From Symploca sp. SIO2E9 (lineage in GTDB: Bacteria > Cyanobacteriota > Cyanobacteriia > Cyanobacteriales > Coleofasciculaceae), in the NCBI GenBank assembly GCA_010692645.1, contig JAAHGS010000024.1:1-64000 (forward strand): a stretch of DNA of 64,000 nucleotides, read 5' to 3'. Position 1 is the stretch's first letter. Each line of letters begins with the position of its first letter. Below are positions 7,958 through 16,598 of the stretch, in pieces. A program made the translations under genes and the position numbers. The notes below the pieces were generated by a model. The model was not told the origin of the DNA and did not search any database. It was given only the letters and a program-made list of their open reading frames with translations.

Positions 7958-9826
7958 ATGAAATTGAAGTGGTTATTCTTACTTACTAGTTTTTGGAGCT
8001 TTTTTCTGCTTTCAGGAGCTGCGGAGGCAGCTAGATTACTGTCTTGGCGTTTTGATGCTTCTCAAAACCGACTGGTGTTTACAACTGACAGTGGAATTCA
8101 ACCGAAAGCACAGCTACTGGCTAACCCCACGCGTTTAGTTGTTGATTTGCCTGGTACGACCTTAGGGGGTCCAAGATTAAATCAGCAAGGTAGAGGGGCA
8201 ATTAGGGAAGTCAGAGTAGGGCAATTTGATAACCGGACAACTCGCATTGTCGTGGAGTTAGCACCTGGTTATTTCCTAGACCCACAAAAAGTGCAATTTC
8301 AAGGTCTCTCTCCAAGCCAATGGTCAGTGCAATTACCAAGGCCTGAACCGATAGTTTCATCATCAAGCCCTCGATCCCGTCAAAGGGAAATTCCTGCCAA
8401 TGATTCTTCCTCTTCACCACCGCACTCTAGTAATGCTCAGAGCCTCGAGGCAAATCTGCCGTCAAATTTGAGTGTAACGCGAGATGGGTTTTTCATTCGC
8501 ATTCCCGGTGCGGAACCAGGATTTATCAAGGTAAGAGAAAATCGCCCTAGCAGAAGGAGACGCGATCGAGGAAAACCTCATACCGTTGATGTTGAGGTAG
8601 AAAATTTAATTTTACCTTCGAGTTTGGCAAATCGGGAGTTTGCTCTCAATAGCCATGGGGTTAGTCAAATTCAGTTTTTGCAAGAGCAAACTGATGCTAA
8701 AACAGTCGCTTTGATCAGGTTAAATGTAACGGGAGACTCTAATAATTGGCGGGCAAGTTTTAGCAGTGTAGGTGGTTTGGTAATTTTGCCTGAGAAAGCT
8801 AATGCTGCTAGCAGAGGTAGTAGCAGGCAGAACTCTTCTGGTGATTCTAACAGCAGGCTGGCAACGATTGGGTCAGTGCAACTCGCCAATAACGGCACTC
8901 AGCTGTTGATTAGGGCTAACCGGAATATCAAAGCAATCAGTACTTGGGATATCTCAGCTAATGCCTTCCGAATTACTATACCCTCTGCTCAACTAGCTGA
9001 GCAGGTAAAAGGCCCCAACCTAGACGCCAGCTCTCCTGTCTCAAGAGTCAAGCTTCGGCAGCAAGACGAAAGTACAGTAGTAATTCTGGTAGAACCAGGT
9101 AATGGGATTCAAATTGGGTCACTCAATCAGCTTAATGATCAACTTTTAGCACTGCAATTGCTAAAGACAGGTTCAGCTAGGCCCCCCACTGGCTCGATTC
9201 GAGTACCGCCGCCAGCAAGACGGATACCATCTGCTAGAAGCACTAGACCAAGAATACCTTCTCCCAGAAGTCGTGTTCCTAATAGTCGTATTGTGGTGAT
9301 GCTTGATCCGGGACACGGTGGTAAAGATCCAGGAGCTGTTGGCATCGGCGGATTGCAGGAAAAGGATGTAATTTTGCCTATTTCCCGACGAGTGGAACAA
9401 ATCTTGGAACAAAATGGCATTCAGGTAGTTTTAACTCGCTCAAGTGACTATTTCGTAAGTCTTTCCGGAAGAGTGCAAATGGCAGAAAGGGCAAATGCTG
9501 ATTTGTTTGTCAGCATTCACGCCAATGCCATTAACCTGAGTCGCCCCGATGTGAATGGACTAGAGACCTATTATTACCAAACCGGTAGGAGTTTAGCCCA
9601 AACAATTCACAACAACGTTTTGCGCAGGATTAACATGCGCAATCGAGGGGTAAGGCAAGCTAGATTTTACGTACTCAGGCGTACTTCTATGCCTGCTGCT
9701 CTGGTGGAAGTTGGTTTTGTTACAGGTCGAGAGGATTTTCAGAGATTGGCAAATCCAACTTTTCAAAACCAAATGGCAGAGGCGATCGCTGAAGGTATCT
9801 TACAGTACGTTAGACGGAGACGCTAG
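7958..9826 (+). CDS. amiC: N-acetylmuramoyl-L-alanine amidase with AMIN domains
   Basis: This secreted zinc amidase cuts the amide between N-acetylmuramate and the stem peptide during cell separation or septal remodelling. A signal peptide covers about residues 1-24 (…FLLSGAAEAA). Two AMIN-like regions (about 25-135 and 300-405) should bind the wall or septum, and a Pro/Arg/Ser-rich linker precedes the Amidase_3 domain at about 445-620. Zinc and catalytic residues visible are His453 (DPGHGGKDPG), Glu468 (LQEKD), His521 (SIHANA) and Glu584 (VEVGF). Cyanobacterial AmiC-type enzymes take part in septal nanopore formation in filaments. The stop codon lies inside a 9-bp target duplication of a small mobile element. 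Confidence 0.92.
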   Translation: MKLKWLFLLTSFWSFFLLSGAAEAARLLSWRFDASQNRLVFTTDSGIQPKAQLLANPTRLVVDLPGTTLGGPRLNQQGRGAIREVRVGQFDNRTTRIVVELAPGYFLDPQKVQFQGLSPSQWSVQLPRPEPIVSSSSPRSRQREIPANDSSSSPPHSSNAQSLEANLPSNLSVTRDGFFIRIPGAEPGFIKVRENRPSRRRRDRGKPHTVDVEVENLILPSSLANREFALNSHGVSQIQFLQEQTDAKTVALIRLNVTGDSNNWRASFSSVGGLVILPEKANAASRGSSRQNSSGDSNSRLATIGSVQLANNGTQLLIRANRNIKAISTWDISANAFRITIPSAQLAEQVKGPNLDASSPVSRVKLRQQDESTVVILVEPGNGIQIGSLNQLNDQLLALQLLKTGSARPPTGSIRVPPPARRIPSARSTRPRIPSPRSRVPNSRIVVMLDPGHGGKDPGAVGIGGLQEKDVILPISRRVEQILEQNGIQVVLTRSSDYFVSLSGRVQMAERANADLFVSIHANAINLSRPDVNGLETYYYQTGRSLAQTIHNNVLRRINMRNRGVRQARFYVLRRTSMPAALVEVGFVTGREDFQRLANPTFQNQMAEAIAEGILQYVRRRR

Positions 9827-9907
9827 GGGTGAGCGAAATAAAGACGCGGAGACGCGGAGATGCGGAGACGTGGGGAATTGAAATTCCAACCAAAATTTCG
9901 CTCACCC
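9827..9907 (+). mobile_element. 81-bp MITE-like element, copy A, with perfect 9-bp target duplication
   Basis: The ends GGGTGAGCGAAAT (9827-9839) and ATTTCGCTCACCC (9895-9907) are perfect 13-bp inverted repeats. AGACGCTAG occurs directly on both sides (9818-9826 and 9908-9916). Inside are four GACGCGGA-type octamers and then AATTGAAATTCCAACCAAA. The same element, inverted and 102 bp long, lies at 31895-31996. It encodes nothing and must have been moved by a transposase encoded elsewhere. Confidence 0.9.
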
Positions 9908-9912
9908 AGACG

Positions 9913-10824
9913 CTAGAATCCTAACTTATCTAATACTGGCTGTGTTGAAACCACATGTCGGTTTAAACCTAACTGCTGCGGACTAATTCCTAATGCCAGG
10001 GAAACTAACTGAGGTAAGTGCAGTACTGGCAAACTTAACTTACGTTCAATCACTTTCTCCACTTCTGGTTGACGGGAGTCAAGATTGAGGTGGCATAGGG
10101 GGCAAGGCGTTACTATGCAATCAGCACCAGCATCAAGGGCTTCTTGTATATGCGCCCCCGCCATCTTGAATGATTGGGTAGTGGCATAGCTGGAAAGGGG
10201 CCAGCCGCAACACTGAGTGCGACCTCGATAATATACTGGTGTTGCTCCCAGAGTCCGAAAAACATTCTCCATCGATTCTGGTTGAAAAGGGTTGTCGTAA
10301 GGGATAGATTTCTGAGCTCTGAGCAAATAGCAGCCGTAGAAAGCAGCGCACTTGAGCCCACTGAGTCGGCGGGTAACCTTAGTTTGTAGTGCTTCTAGTC
10401 CGTAATCGGCAACCAATGCCCACAGCAAATGCTTAACTTCGGTGCTGCCTTGGTAAGGTGAACAACTCTCTTTCTTTAACAATCCATTAACTTTCTCAAT
10501 ATAGGCAGTATCTGTCTGTTGGAATTCTTTTAATCGCTCATCAACATGACCAATCACTCCTTGACAGGTGCTGCAATGGGTCAACAATGGTAAATTTAAT
10601 TCCTCTGCTAGGGCAAGGTTGCGAGCATTGACGCTGTCTTCGAGCAGTTGGGAATCTTCTTTGAAAGTGCCAGAACCGCAACAGGCAGCTTTTTTGAGTT
10701 CAATTAGTTCAATTCCTAAGGCTTGGGTGAGCGCAGCAGTAGATTGATATAGTTCTCGGCAGGCTCCTTGGGCTACGCAACCGGGAAAGTAAGCATATTT
10801 TAGTCTCACAGATGAGATAACCAT
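9913..10824 (-). CDS. HdrB-like CCG-domain protein (heterodisulfide reductase subunit B family)
   Basis: The protein has two CCG domains that bind iron-sulfur clusters. The first shows YFPGCVAQGACREL and AACCGSGTF, with an extra Cys pair in THCSTCQGV. The second shows FYGCYLLRAQ, TQCCGWPLSS and TPCPLCHLN. Methanogen HdrB reduces CoM-S-S-CoB, but cyanobacteria lack that substrate and the role of their version is unsettled; it is predicted cytoplasmic. The start at ATG 10824 makes YAYFPGC begin near residue 9 as in relatives; an ATG at 10860 and a GTG at 10887 are alternatives. Its stop codon originally overlapped that of the convergent amidase gene. Confidence 0.85.
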   Translation of the reverse strand: MVISSVRLKYAYFPGCVAQGACRELYQSTAALTQALGIELIELKKAACCGSGTFKEDSQLLEDSVNARNLALAEELNLPLLTHCSTCQGVIGHVDERLKEFQQTDTAYIEKVNGLLKKESCSPYQGSTEVKHLLWALVADYGLEALQTKVTRRLSGLKCAAFYGCYLLRAQKSIPYDNPFQPESMENVFRTLGATPVYYRGRTQCCGWPLSSYATTQSFKMAGAHIQEALDAGADCIVTPCPLCHLNLDSRQPEVEKVIERKLSLPVLHLPQLVSLALGISPQQLGLNRHVVSTQPVLDKLGF

Positions 10825-11140
10825 AGGATTAAGATTAGCTGTGCAGGGTTTAAGGTTCATCTGTGAACGATTATCGCCGATCAGCACATTACCCGCACTT
10901 GATCTCAGGCATTCAGTATACTTAATGAAATTATGTTAAAAGTTATAACCGAAAAATTGTAATTGCTTTAATGTTATTAGTTGAGTGATGCAAAAGACGA
11001 TCTGCGATTGGCGCGATCGCGCCAGCGCTAAAAGCGATTGCTAGTTAGTACAGAATATATCTGCTTGGCAATTTAAGCGTGGAGGACTGGCGTTATTCCC
11101 CATTACTAAAGCAGGGATTTGGCGAACCAGGATTAAGTAT

Positions 11141-11689
11141 ATGAAAACACAAGAGCTTTTGAATCGATACTCCGCTAGTGAGTGGAAGTTTCAGGGAGTT
11201 TCTCTGTCTCATGCTGCCTTAAGTGGAGTCAACTTAAGTAGGGCTGATTTGAGTCGAGCTGATCTCAGTGGAGCTGATCTGAGTCGGGCTGATCTCAGTG
11301 GAACATGTTTAAATCAAGCCAACCTAACTAATGCTGATCTCAGTGGGGCTGACTTGACTGGGGCAAATTTGATGGAAGTTAACCTAATTGGCACTGACTT
11401 GATTGGGACAAATCTCAGTGGTGCCAACCTCAGTGGGGCTGACCTGCGCTGCGCCAACTTGCATCAAGCTAATCTGAGTGGGACTAATCTGACTGAGGCT
11501 GAACTCAGCGGTGCCGACTTAAGTGGAGCTTGCCTTAAAAACACGATTATCAACGACTCTGAGTTGAGTGGTGCTGATTTGACTGGGACTGAACTCAATG
11601 GAACATCTCTAAGTGAATGTAAACTGGCAATAGAAACAACAGCCCATGGCGTCTCTCGCCATTGGATAAGTTGGAGTGGCAGTTGCTGA
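11141..11689 (+). CDS. Pentapeptide-repeat protein
   Basis: The 182-aa protein is about 26 tandem pentapeptides of the ADLSG/ANLSG type from about residue 22 to 160, after a short N-terminal segment (MKTQELLNRYSASEWKFQG) typical of cyanobacterial members. The tail (GVSRHWISWSGSC) is short and ends in Cys. There is no signal peptide or membrane segment. The function is unknown. It converges on a TPR gene, and a hairpin-rich element at 11704-11814 lies between them. Confidence 0.9.
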   Translation: MKTQELLNRYSASEWKFQGVSLSHAALSGVNLSRADLSRADLSGADLSRADLSGTCLNQANLTNADLSGADLTGANLMEVNLIGTDLIGTNLSGANLSGADLRCANLHQANLSGTNLTEAELSGADLSGACLKNTIINDSELSGADLTGTELNGTSLSECKLAIETTAHGVSRHWISWSGSC

Positions 11690-11703
11690 ACAACTTGAGT
11701 TCT

Positions 11704-11814
11704 TTGACACTCCCCCGCTGGCAAGACGGGGGATTTTTGGTTCTAAGACTCGGCTTACCTAGTTCGGCAAGAAGGCTCCCGCTATAATCTTCGATTTAGC
11801 GGCGGGAGTGTCAA
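11704..11814. mobile_element. Palindromic element with two hairpins; likely bidirectional terminator
   Basis: The ends TTGACACTCCC (11704-11714) and GGGAGTGTCAA (11804-11814) are perfect 11-bp inverted repeats. Inside each end is a hairpin: CCCCCGCTGGCAAGACGGGGG followed by ATTTTT on the left, and CTCCCGC…GCGGGAG on the right. Ends of this sort are common at cyanobacterial IS200/IS605 elements. The left hairpin plus T-run can end the pentapeptide gene transcript. The right end supplies the TGA of the TPR gene (11811-11813). No clear target duplication is visible. Confidence 0.55.
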
Positions 11815-12725
11815 TTTCGCAGAATCTCAAAATCTGAGTCACTTTTCACCAGTTCTAGATTTTCAGCATTGAGGCGAATTGCTTGTTGTAGCTTAGCAAC
11901 TGCTTGCTCTTTATTACCGAGCAAAGCGTAACAGCAAGCTTGATTGTACCAAGCATATTCGTCTTCTGGTTCAATGGCGAGGACTTGCTCATAGCTGGCA
12001 ATTGCTTGTTGATAGCGACCAAGTTCTTGCAGCAGTTTGCCTCGCTTGTAAGCACACCAGTAGTCTTGAGGTTCGATTGCCAAAGCTTGCTCATAGCTAA
12101 CTAAAGCTTCTTCAAGATGTCCACAGTGGCGCAAGGCATCTCCTCTTCGATAAAAAGCCCAATAGTCTTGATACCTTGCTTCTAGAGCTTGGTCATAACT
12201 GGTAATTGCTTCGCTATAGCGCTGCAAATGTCGCAGAGCATCGCCCAACCGATACCAACTCCAATAGTCATCTGGTCTTGCTTGCAAAGCTTTCTGGAAA
12301 CAGATGATCGCTTCTTGGTAACAATCAAGATCCTCTAAGGCCACGCGCCCACGGTTATACCAAGCCCAGTAATCCTGTGGTCGTGCTTGTAGGGCTTGGT
12401 CATAGCTGGTGATTGCCTCTTGATAACGAGCTAGTTGCCGCAGCAGGCTAGCTCGTTGGCACCAAGCCCAGTAATCATTTGGTTGATATTCTAAAGCTTT
12501 ATCATAGCTGGCGATCGCTTCTTCTAAACGTCCTAAAGCATCTAGAACCTCACCTCGCCAGTACCAAGACCAATAATCATGGGGTTTGTAATCCAAAGCT
12601 CGGTCATAGCTGTAGAGAGCTTCTTGGTAGCACTGTTGGTCGCGCAAGGCGTTACCCTGATTGTACCAATCGTAGTAGCTATCTGGTCGGCACTCCAGAG
12701 TAGTGTAAGTTAAATAGTTTGACAT
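11811..12725 (-). CDS. Tetratricopeptide-repeat (TPR) protein
   Basis: The 304-aa protein is almost entirely TPR: about eight 34-residue units with the pattern (Y)xEAIxSYDQALxxxPxDYWAWYxRGxxL, unusually rich in DYW(A/S/C)W at the unit junction. Such proteins are protein-binding scaffolds, and no enzymatic domain is present. The ATG at 12725 is preferred; the longer open frame to 12764 reads into the end of a transposon remnant. The final TGA (11811-11813) lies within the inverted-repeat end of the adjacent palindromic element, so the natural C-terminus may have been altered. Confidence 0.88.
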   Translation of the reverse strand: MSNYLTYTTLECRPDSYYDWYNQGNALRDQQCYQEALYSYDRALDYKPHDYWSWYWRGEVLDALGRLEEAIASYDKALEYQPNDYWAWCQRASLLRQLARYQEAITSYDQALQARPQDYWAWYNRGRVALEDLDCYQEAIICFQKALQARPDDYWSWYRLGDALRHLQRYSEAITSYDQALEARYQDYWAFYRRGDALRHCGHLEEALVSYEQALAIEPQDYWCAYKRGKLLQELGRYQQAIASYEQVLAIEPEDEYAWYNQACCYALLGNKEQAVAKLQQAIRLNAENLELVKSDSDFEILRN

Positions 12726-12726
12726 T

Positions 12727-13023
12727 ACCCGCGCTGAAACAGCAGGATTTGGTGAGGCACCCACACTTCTCTAGCGAGTAAGTGTCGGCTTCTCAGCGAC
12801 TCGTCTTTGACGACATTGACTGAGCTTTGAAGCCCTACGCCCTAGGGACTTATTGTTAGAGATTTCTTTTGTATTCGTAGGCTGCATTTCTGCATTTAAT
12901 TGGGTTACACCTACGCCACTTATGATAGCACATGAAATCTAATAATATGCCAGATCCGGTTCGTGATTCATCCTGACACCTCCACTTCGTGGTAGGAGTA
13001 GGACTTCTCACGATTGAAGGTTA
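12727..13023 (-). mobile_element. Internally deleted IS200/IS605-type (tnpB) element
   Basis: Read on the minus strand, this starts with a hairpin end (GTGAGAAGTCCTACTCC…GGATGAATCAC) typical of cyanobacterial tnpB elements. A short segment around an ATG-like start follows (…CAGCCTACGAATACAAAAG). It then jumps to what looks like a tnpB 3' end (codons for KLSQCRQRRVAEKPTL) and a hairpin right end next to the TPR gene. The central catalytic region is missing. It appears to be a non-autonomous deletion derivative. Exact borders are uncertain because the family makes no target duplications. Confidence 0.5.
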
Positions 13024-13136
13024 AATATATCATAGATTGGACAGCAGGGGATGGGCGAGACGCCCATCCCACAGCCATTCCACAAGAAACAGATGATTTT
13101 TGTTTATGCAAATTAGATGTGTTTTAGCTTACAATC

Positions 13137-13266
13137 AAAGACGCGGGGACACGGGGACACGGGTGCACGGGGACACACCAGACAAATTGAATGGGGATTT
13201 GGCCCCAACTAATTTTATGCACCTTATAGACAGTGAGGTATTTGACCCCAATTAATTCCGATAAAT
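13137..13266 (+). repeat. Dispersed repeat family C, copy 2
   Basis: The blocks are in the same order as in the copy at 6994-7115: AAAGACGCGGGGACACGG octamers, GGGGATTTGGCCCCAA, ATTTTATGCACC and TTAATTCCGATAAAT. It lies in the gap before the aminotransferase gene. Confidence 0.8.
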
Positions 13267-13281
13267 CTTCTTGTTGTCATG

Positions 13282-13312
13282 TATTACTGATTACTGATTA
13301 CTGATTACTTAT
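13282..13312. repeat. Short heptamer array (ATTACTG units)
   Basis: About four heptamers of the ATTACTG type lie within five bases of the aminotransferase stop codon on its 3' side. Confidence 0.75.
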
Positions 13313-13315
13313 TAT

Positions 13316-14623
13316 TTAGGGCAACTCTTTCAATACACCTGCCAGCATCTCAAACATTTGGTCAATATGCTCTTTTTCAAGAATTAAGGGCGGAGATAGA
13401 ACCACAATGTCTCCAGCAGTACGAACCAGCAATCCTGTGTCATAGCAACGCTGGAGACAATCCATTGCCTTTGTTGTTGGTTTTCCTGGTATCGGCTCCA
13501 ACTCAATTGCTGCCACTAGCCCCAAGTTGCGAATATCAATGATATGGGGTAAACCCTTGAGAGAGTGGGCTGCATCTTGCCAATAATTAGCTAGTTCAGC
13601 TGCACGCTGGAATAAACCCTCTTCTTCGTACAGTTCAAGTGTTGCTAAGGCAGCGGCACAGGCAAGGGGATGACCAGAATAGGTATGACCATGGAATAGT
13701 TCGATCGCACCTTCTGGACCTTTCATAAAGGCGTCATAAATTCCTTGGCGAGTAAATACTGCCCCCATCGGTACAGTTCCACTAGTAATACCCTTGGCAA
13801 CTGTTACCATATCCGGCATCACACCAAAGTATTCTGTAGCAAAACTCGCCCCCAGACGACCAAAGCCGGTAATTACTTCATCGAAAATTAAGAGAATGCC
13901 ATATTTGGTGCAGATTTCCCGCAGGCGCTCTAGATAGCCTACTGGGGGAATCAGTACGCCAGTGGAGCCAGCCACAGGTTCGACAATGACAGCGGCGATT
14001 GTTGAGGCACCATGTAAGGCAACTATACGCTCCAACTCATCTGCCAGATGGGCTCCCCATTGAGGTTGACCACGACTAAAAGCATTATGCTCTAAATTGT
14101 GAGTGTGAGGTAGATGATCAACGCCAGGGAGCAAGCTACCGAAGAGCTTACGATTATTACCGATACCGCCAACGGAAATACCACCGAAGCAGACACCATG
14201 ATAACCACGCGCCCGCCCAATCAAACGCACTCTCGTACCTTCACCTCTGACTGCATGATAGGCGACCGCAATTTTTAGGGCTGTCTCTACTGCTTCTGAA
14301 CCAGAATTAGCGTAAAATACATGATCGAAATCCCCTGGCATGAGTTTAACTAAGCGCTCTGCCAGTTCAAAGGCATCGGGATGTCCCATCTGGAAGGTAG
14401 GGGCAAAGTCTAGCTGTGCTGCTTTGTTCTGGATCGCTTCGACTATTTTAGGGCGACAATGACCGGCATTTACACACCACAAGCCGGCTGTGCCGTCAAG
14501 AATTTGACGACCATCATGGCTAGTGTAGTGCATGTCTTTGGCTTGGGCAAGTAAGCGCGGCTTGGCTTTGAACTGCCGATTGGCAGTGAAGGGCATCCAG
14601 AAGGCTTCGAGTTGGCTTGGCAC
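13316..14623 (-). CDS. Class III (omega) aminotransferase
   Basis: This is a 435-aa cytoplasmic PLP enzyme of fold type I. Visible features are the phosphate-binding ANSGSEAVETALK (105-117), the Y141-H142 pair of ARGYHG, the cofactor Asp248 in LIFDEVITGFGR and the Schiff-base Lys277 in TVAKGITSG. The start MPSQLEAFWMPFTANRQFK fits the omega-amino acid:pyruvate aminotransferase subgroup (beta-alanine or related amino donors). Substrate specificity cannot be read from sequence. It stands alone between a repeat-rich gap and the divergent response regulator. Confidence 0.85.
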   Translation of the reverse strand: MPSQLEAFWMPFTANRQFKAKPRLLAQAKDMHYTSHDGRQILDGTAGLWCVNAGHCRPKIVEAIQNKAAQLDFAPTFQMGHPDAFELAERLVKLMPGDFDHVFYANSGSEAVETALKIAVAYHAVRGEGTRVRLIGRARGYHGVCFGGISVGGIGNNRKLFGSLLPGVDHLPHTHNLEHNAFSRGQPQWGAHLADELERIVALHGASTIAAVIVEPVAGSTGVLIPPVGYLERLREICTKYGILLIFDEVITGFGRLGASFATEYFGVMPDMVTVAKGITSGTVPMGAVFTRQGIYDAFMKGPEGAIELFHGHTYSGHPLACAAALATLELYEEEGLFQRAAELANYWQDAAHSLKGLPHIIDIRNLGLVAAIELEPIPGKPTTKAMDCLQRCYDTGLLVRTAGDIVVLSPPLILEKEHIDQMFEMLAGVLKELP

Positions 14624-14829
14624 AGTATTCTCCGTTAACAGAACTTTAAAGAAGTAAAGCTTTTTTTAACTCAAGGATTCTTAAAACGACCTTTTCCTTA
14701 TGATTTAGAAGAGGTTCAAGCCAGATTAGCACAGCTAGAGCGCCCTGCTATGGTTTAAAGTTTGATAGGTGCAGTTTACCGTACTTACTGTAAAAATGAA
14801 TAACGGAGCCGCTTTTACCTCAGCAAGCC

Positions 14830-15531
14830 ATGCCATTGATGATCCTAGTAGTAGATGACAACTTAGGAACCAGGCTTTCGGTAAGCGATTACCTGGAACT
14901 TTCAGGCTATTCAGTGATCACCGCTGAAGATGGACAACAAGCAGTATCTCTTATTGATACGAATCATCCACTCCTGATTGTTACAGATATCAATATGCCG
15001 AAAATGGACGGCTATGAACTGGTGCGAAAAGTCCGTCAGAAACCAGCGCTACGCCTCTTGCCAGTGGTTTTTTTAACCGAGCGCAGCAGTACTAAGGAGC
15101 GAATTCGCGGCTACCAGTCAGGATGCGACGTATATCTACCTAAACCTTTTGAAATGGAGGAATTGGGTGCAGTAATTCGCAATCTCCTAGAGCGATCGCA
15201 GATGATGCAAGCCGAGTTGCGATTTTCCTCCAGCGGTGGAGTACACTCACCTCCAGCATTCCCTCCCACTACACAGGCATCTAGCAACCAAGTAAACCAG
15301 ATACAAAATGAGGCAATTGTTCCTAAGCCTACAGATATCCACTTGACTAAGCGAGAACAGGAAGTTTTGGATTTACTGACTCAAGGTATATCTAATACTG
15401 AAATTGCCAATGAACTCTACCTTAGTCCCAGAACAATTGAAAAGTACGTCAGCAGCTTGCTCAGAAAAACGGAAACCAGCAACAGAGCGGAATTAATTAG
15501 ATTCGCTCTGTTGTCTTTATACCGTTGTTGA
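14830..15531 (+). CDS. NarL/LuxR-type response regulator (Ycf29-like)
   Basis: This 233-aa two-component regulator has a receiver domain at 3-122, with acidic residues Asp9-Asp10, phospho-acceptor Asp53 (VTDINMPKMDG), Thr83 and Lys105 (LPKPF). A Ser/Pro/Gln-rich linker (about 125-165) leads to a LuxR-type HTH at about 168-230 (LTKREQEVLDLLTQG…TIEKYVSSLLRK). The architecture and cyanobacterial context resemble Ycf29. No sensor kinase is nearby, so its input is unknown. ATG 14830 follows the divergent aminotransferase by about 200 bases. Confidence 0.88.
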   Translation: MPLMILVVDDNLGTRLSVSDYLELSGYSVITAEDGQQAVSLIDTNHPLLIVTDINMPKMDGYELVRKVRQKPALRLLPVVFLTERSSTKERIRGYQSGCDVYLPKPFEMEELGAVIRNLLERSQMMQAELRFSSSGGVHSPPAFPPTTQASSNQVNQIQNEAIVPKPTDIHLTKREQEVLDLLTQGISNTEIANELYLSPRTIEKYVSSLLRKTETSNRAELIRFALLSLYRC

Positions 15532-15547
15532 CCTTCTAGATCTGTCG

Positions 15548-15781
15548 TTACTTCCCCTTAGGTGTCAAGTTGTCTACATAGTATGGATACCAGGAATGTC
15601 CAAAAGCTAGGTGAGTGACTCCACGATACTTGAGCCTCAAGGTGGAATGGGGCACCAGAATTGGCTTTAGACGCCGAATTTTAAAATCTACGCTGCGATA
15701 TTTGCCAATAATCTTGCTCTCTATCATTTCTAAGGTAGGGAGATTAGATTCATAGCTGATCCCGCGATAAGTGAATTTCAT
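15548..15781 (-). CDS. DUF4278-type small protein
   Basis: The 77-aa protein begins MKFTYRGISYESN, the hallmark start of the cyanobacterial DUF4278 family (MxLTYRGxxYxxN). A basic middle (KYRSVDFKIRRLKP) and a second LKYRGVTH motif follow. There is no membrane segment. The function is unknown. It converges on the response regulator gene. A TTG one codon upstream is an alternative start. Confidence 0.75.
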   Translation of the reverse strand: MKFTYRGISYESNLPTLEMIESKIIGKYRSVDFKIRRLKPILVPHSTLRLKYRGVTHLAFGHSWYPYYVDNLTPKGK

Positions 15782-15784
15782 CAA

Positions 15785-16598
15785 CTTGTGTTCCTGCTTT
15801 CGAGACTTTACCTGTGTTCTTGAGATGTCTGGGCAAAAGCTAACTCTAGCTGTCAGCCACCTGCATAGATTTCAACTTCCAGTTCACTTGTCCCGGAATC
15901 TTTATCGAAAAAATATCCTATAGCCACTCTATTTGATACGTGAAAATACCAGTGTTGCTAGGGAAGCGGGAAGAAGGAAGAGGACACTTCAAAGATTTCA
16001 GGTTTCAATAAGAGCTGGCTACAGTCCCGCTGAAAAAATTGAAATGTCAGCTATGGAAAGGGCATTTATTAAATCATTTAGCTATCATTTATACTAGGTT
16101 TTTTTGAAACTTACTTGCTTCTATCCAGCTACCTCAGTTTATAGTTCATAGTTCATAGTTTAGGGCTCAAGGAACGATTAACGATTTAGCTTGCTTCTTG
16201 TTCTTGCCAGCAAGTTTTAGCGTTGGCGTTAGCGCTCTGAGCAAAGCTATGCTGAGAAGTTTTAGGTAGGAGTCACTCTAGCATGACCTGTAGGAGCATA
16301 GCTTTACGACTTCCAATCCCACTGCTTTTAAGCATGAGATGAGCTTAATACTTCTAGTTTTGGCTATACAGCCCTCAAGTCAGAAGAACAAGATTGCAGA
16401 TTGGAGATGTTAGTATTATTAAACCGCATCATAAAAAGTCAAAAATTCAGTTAAAATTACAACAAAATCTGGGTGTTTAATGAAAAGATTAATATCAAAA
16501 AAACAAGAACATTAAACATATCTATAAAAGCGATTACATCCCTTGAAAAGTAGAGAAAGAAAACGATAAAAAGGTAATGGAGCTTGATTAACAACAAC
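15785..16598. other. Intergenic region of about 0.8 kb
   Basis: No gene is supported. It contains TTCATAG heptamers (about 16139-16164). A segment at about 16200-16340 (AGGAGTCACTCTAGCATGACCTG…GCATAGCTTTACGACTTCC) resembles eroded IS200/IS605 ends. An AT-rich stretch just before the small peptide gene probably holds its promoter. Confidence 0.5.

Noticed and set aside
14690-14760. Short open stretch (…FLKRPFPYDLEEVQARLAQL…) between aminotransferase and response regulator
   Set aside because: Looks protein-like but has no start codon and only about 30 codons; may be a relic, not enough to call.
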